Shown in pieces: positions 61,590 to 64,000 of a DNA stretch of 64,000 nt. The position numbers and the translations under genes are program-made. The DNA is from Marinobacterium aestuarii (GTDB lineage: Bacteria; Pseudomonadota; Gammaproteobacteria; Pseudomonadales; Balneatricaceae). A model generated the notes under the pieces. It was not told where the DNA came from and made no database searches. It saw only the letters and a program-made list of their open reading frames with translations. The DNA is taken from positions 434,001 to 498,000 of the forward strand of contig NZ_CP015839.1 in the NCBI RefSeq assembly GCF_001651805.1. Reading direction: 5' to 3'. Numbering within the stretch: position 1 is the first letter of the stretch; the number at the start of each line of letters is the position of its first letter.

Positions 61590-61721
61590 CAGGCTTACCC
61601 GTGATCAATGAGGCGTAAAAAGTACTAGAGCATGGCAACAGGGTCAATCCGGCCCTCAGGCCCGGATCGAACAATCGCTGCACAGGTGTGCTCGATTAAA
61701 ATTCTGTTATCATGCGGCGTA

Positions 61722-61729
61722 GCCGATAA
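61722..61729 (+). promoter_or_regulatory. Candidate sigma28 -10 box of pomAB
   Basis: GCCGATAA is identical to the flagellar sigma28 -10 consensus, 30 nt before pomA. The expected TAAA at -35 is not at the right spacing (the nearest TAAA is 21 nt away instead of 15), so the match may be chance. Confidence 0.3.
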
Positions 61730-61758
61730 TACGCCTGTTCGGAGTTAAGGAGAAACCC

Positions 61759-62520
61759 GTGGATATCGCAACGCTGGTCGGTTTGATCGGATCAATGGGC
61801 ATTGTCATCGCGGCCATGGTGCTGGGCGGTGATGCGGGCATTTTCGTCAACCCGCCCTCGCTGCTGATCGTGGTCGGCGGAACTCTGCTGGTAGTACTGA
61901 TGAAGTACACCCTGCAACAGTTTCTGGCAGCAGGCAAAATCGCCGCCAAGGCGTTCATGTTCAAGTCACAGAATCCGGAAGACATCATTACCGAAACCGT
62001 TGAGCTGGCCGATGCCGCGCGCAAGGGTGGTTTGCTGTCGCTGGAAGAAAAGGAAGTTGGCAACGCCTTTATGCAGCGCGGTATCCAGCTGCTGGTGGAC
62101 GGGCATGATCCCGAAATTGTGCGCATGCTGCTGAACAAGGAAATGCGCCTGACGGTCGAACGCCACGATTTCGGCAGCCGCATCTTCCGTGCCATGGGGG
62201 ATGTGGCGCCGGCTATGGGCATGATCGGCACCCTGGTGGGCCTGGTACAGATGCTCTCCAATATGAGTGATCCCAAGTCTATAGGCCCGGCCATGGCGGT
62301 GGCGCTGCTGACCACCCTGTACGGCGCCATGATTGCCAACATGCTGGTGCTGCCCATTGCCGACAAGCTGGCGGTGCGCAAGGATCAGGAGGCGCTGAAC
62401 CAGGCGCTGGTGATTGATGGTCTTCTGGCCATTCAGGCCGGCCAGAATCCGCGGGTTATCGAGCAGATGCTGCGCAACTACCTGCCGGAGAAAAAACGCC
62501 TGGTAGCCGCCGCCGGATAG
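61759..62520 (+). CDS. pomA: PomA, flagellar stator subunit (MotA family)
   Basis: 253 residues from GTG 61759 (AAGGAG upstream). Four membrane helices; AFGDVAPAMGMIGTLVGLVQML-type block (GDVAPAMGMIGTL), then IGPAMAVALLTTLYGAMIANM. The large cytoplasmic loop (about 55-145) has the charged residues that engage FliG. Length and sequence are closer to Vibrio PomA (253) than to MotA (295), suggesting sodium drive. Directly followed by pomB (7 nt). Confidence 0.93.
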   Translation: MDIATLVGLIGSMGIVIAAMVLGGDAGIFVNPPSLLIVVGGTLLVVLMKYTLQQFLAAGKIAAKAFMFKSQNPEDIITETVELADAARKGGLLSLEEKEVGNAFMQRGIQLLVDGHDPEIVRMLLNKEMRLTVERHDFGSRIFRAMGDVAPAMGMIGTLVGLVQMLSNMSDPKSIGPAMAVALLTTLYGAMIANMLVLPIADKLAVRKDQEALNQALVIDGLLAIQAGQNPRVIEQMLRNYLPEKKRLVAAAG

Positions 62521-62527
62521 CCGACCT

Positions 62528-63460
62528 ATGACCGATCAAACAGAATGTGAATGCCCGCCCTGCGAACCTGGCCTGCCGGCCTGGCTGGCGACCTTTGCCG
62601 ATCTGATGTCGCTGCTGATGTGTTTCTTCGTGCTGCTGCTGTCCTTTTCCGAAATGGATGTGCTCAAGTTCAAGCAGCTGGCAGGTTCCATGCGCGAAGC
62701 CTTTGGCGTACAGAATCAGATCAAGGTGGAAGACATTCCCAAGGGTACTTCTGTCATTGCGCAGGAGTTCAGCCCGGGGCGGCCGGAGCCAACACCGCTG
62801 AACGAAGTGCGCCAGATGACCATCAACAGTGACCTGAATACACTGGATGTACGCTCCAAGGAAGGCGAGAACGACACACCGGACAAGTTCAGGGGCAGTG
62901 TTGAGGCACTGCTCAAGCAGCTTGCCAAGGAAGCGGAGCAGGAAGCCATCGAATTTGCCGCGGCACTGGCGAAAGAAATTGGTGATGGTTCGGTGGAAGT
63001 GGAAACCGATGGCGCCAAAATTATCATTCGCGTAAAGGAGAAGGGGTCTTTTGACTCGGGTTCGGCCGAACTCAAGTTTGACTCCATTCCTATCATCGCC
63101 AAGATCCGTGATGTCCTGCTGAACGTGAACGGCACTGTTGCCGTGCAGGGGCACTCTGACTCCATCCCGTATTCGGGCCGGCGCTTCGAGTCCAACTGGG
63201 ACCTGTCGGCCGCGCGGGCGCTGGCGGTTGCACACGAACTCTTTGCCGACAGCCGCATGGATCAGTCGCGCTTCACGGTCAGTGGTCTGGCGGCGACCCG
63301 TGCCCTCGTGCCCAATGATACGCCGGAAAACCGCAGTCTTAACCGTCGGGTTGAGATAGTGATTCAAAAGGGCAAGGATGAAGAGGCGCTGCTGCCGTTA
63401 CAGTCCAGGCCTGAGGGGGACACCGAGGGCCAGGCGCTGCGACCGGGTGACATTTTCTGA
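62528..63460 (+). CDS. pomB: PomB, flagellar stator subunit (MotB family)
   Basis: 310 residues. One membrane helix with the ion-binding Asp25 in TFADLMSLLMCFFVLLLSF, a plug and linker, and a C-terminal OmpA-like peptidoglycan-binding domain (QGHSDSIPYSGRRFESNWDLSAARA, TPENRSLNRRVEIVI). Anchors PomA to the wall. Na+ specificity is inferred from similarity to PomB. Two N-terminal CxC-like cysteines (CECPPC) are of note. Confidence 0.93.
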   Translation: MTDQTECECPPCEPGLPAWLATFADLMSLLMCFFVLLLSFSEMDVLKFKQLAGSMREAFGVQNQIKVEDIPKGTSVIAQEFSPGRPEPTPLNEVRQMTINSDLNTLDVRSKEGENDTPDKFRGSVEALLKQLAKEAEQEAIEFAAALAKEIGDGSVEVETDGAKIIIRVKEKGSFDSGSAELKFDSIPIIAKIRDVLLNVNGTVAVQGHSDSIPYSGRRFESNWDLSAARALAVAHELFADSRMDQSRFTVSGLAATRALVPNDTPENRSLNRRVEIVIQKGKDEEALLPLQSRPEGDTEGQALRPGDIF

Positions 63461-63500
63461 TACAGCCAGTTTTCCGGGGCTCTCCAGTCCGGATCTCCAG

Positions 63501-63536
63501 CCATAAAAAAACCGTCTTGCGACGGTTTTTTTATGG
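63501..63536. terminator. Bidirectional terminator between pomB and cytochrome c5
   Basis: A nearly symmetric CCATAAAAAAACCGTC-TTGC-GACGGTTTTTTTATGG. Stem ACCGTC/GACGGT with runs of A and T on both sides, so it stops both converging transcripts. Confidence 0.92.
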
Positions 63537-63566
63537 CTGCTGCAGCCTGTAGGGCTTGGCTGGCGC

Positions 63567-63872
63567 TTACTTGGCAGCGTCCAGCATGTACTGGATGGCT
63601 GCGGTCAGCTCAGTGTCGGAGCAGTCCATGCAGGTGCCCATGGGGGGCATGGCGTTGATGCCACTTTTGGCGCTGGCCAGCAGGCTCTCGACGCCTTTGG
63701 CGGCACGGGGTGCCCACTCTTCGGCATTGCCAAGCTTGGGAGCGCCAGCGATGCCCGCTGCGTGGCAAACGCCACATTTGGTGTTGTAGATTTCTTCTCC
63801 GCCGCGCTCGGCGTTGGCGGTCATGGGCAGGGAAAGCGCAGCAACTGCTGCCAGGATCAGTGTTGTTTTCAT
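63567..63872 (-). CDS. Cytochrome c5-like monohaem cytochrome
   Basis: 101 residues. Signal peptide ending ANA/ERG, then one haem site CGVCH (about 33-37) and the c5-type disulfide pair CMDC near residue 82; the axial Met is likely in INAMPPMG. Small periplasmic electron carrier. Short upstream region reaches the window end; a TACAAT-like -10 lies at 63941-63946 on the minus strand. Confidence 0.93.
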   Translation of the reverse strand: MKTTLILAAVAALSLPMTANAERGGEEIYNTKCGVCHAAGIAGAPKLGNAEEWAPRAAKGVESLLASAKSGINAMPPMGTCMDCSDTELTAAIQYMLDAAK

Positions 63873-64000
63873 CGTTGTTATCCCTCAAGGCTCATTAGGT
63901 CGGCTCAAAAACAACCGAAGTTTAGGACCAGTCTCTCCCTATTGTAAATAGACTACTGGCAGTGAATGACGGCTGAACGTCGGCGGGAGCATTGGCTGGG

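Overview
The window is 64 kb of gene-dense, moderately GC-rich chromosome from a free-living, respiring Gammaproteobacterium. Protein motifs and gene order point to the Oceanospirillales/Pseudomonadales: the rpmE-priA-argS-hslVU block, ponA next to pilMNOPQ-aroKB-damX-gltBD-hemE, and glyA-nrdR-ribDE-ribBA-ribH-nusB-thiL-pgpA-ribA-dxs-ispA-xseB all resemble Pseudomonas order. A PomAB-type (predicted Na+) stator and a PutA without a DNA-binding domain suggest a marine relative such as a Marinobacterium-like genus. The genus is inference. I see no phage, integrase, transposase, CRISPR array, rRNA or tRNA.

Layout. 0-13 kb, mostly minus strand: end of a short-chain dehydrogenase, a RoxA-like dihaem lipoprotein, a pirin, a HemJ/CopD-like membrane protein (+), ubiE-ubiJ, a DUF971 protein, hslVU, an FtsN-like SPOR protein, argS and priA. 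13-18 kb: rpmE with a clear sigma70 promoter, a short malic enzyme with a strong terminator, and convergent PBP1a. 18-33 kb, plus strand: the type IV pilus operon pilMNOPQ running into aroK-aroB and a DamX-like protein, then glutamate synthase gltB-gltD. 33-39.5 kb, minus strand: a proline catabolism locus of an AraC-type regulator, putA, a free-standing copy of the PutA C-terminal domain, and putP. 39.7-46.6 kb: hemE, beta-carbonic anhydrase, metY, radA, a small predicted outer-membrane protein and ettA. 46.9-58 kb, plus strand: glyA, nrdR, the riboflavin operon (ribD, ribE, ribB fused to a degenerate RibA-like domain, ribH), nusB, thiL, pgpA, a SEC-C protein, a PepSY/response-regulator/sensor-kinase operon and a complete separate ribA. 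58.1-58.7 kb: a non-coding, repeat-built element. 58.7-64 kb: dxs-ispA-xseB (-), pomA-pomB (+) and a cytochrome c5 (-).

Most of the window is core metabolism and housekeeping. The observations that most deserve a second look are: (1) the PutA C-terminal domain encoded as its own gene between putA and putP, carrying the conserved C-terminal motif that the PutA here lacks; (2) a 456-bp MITE-like element with near-matching terminal inverted repeats and nested fold-backs at 58135-58590; (3) division of riboflavin work between a RibB with a dead RibA-like domain and a complete RibA; (4) a Dxs about 30 residues short in the linker beside the active site; (5) a structured leader in front of rpmE.
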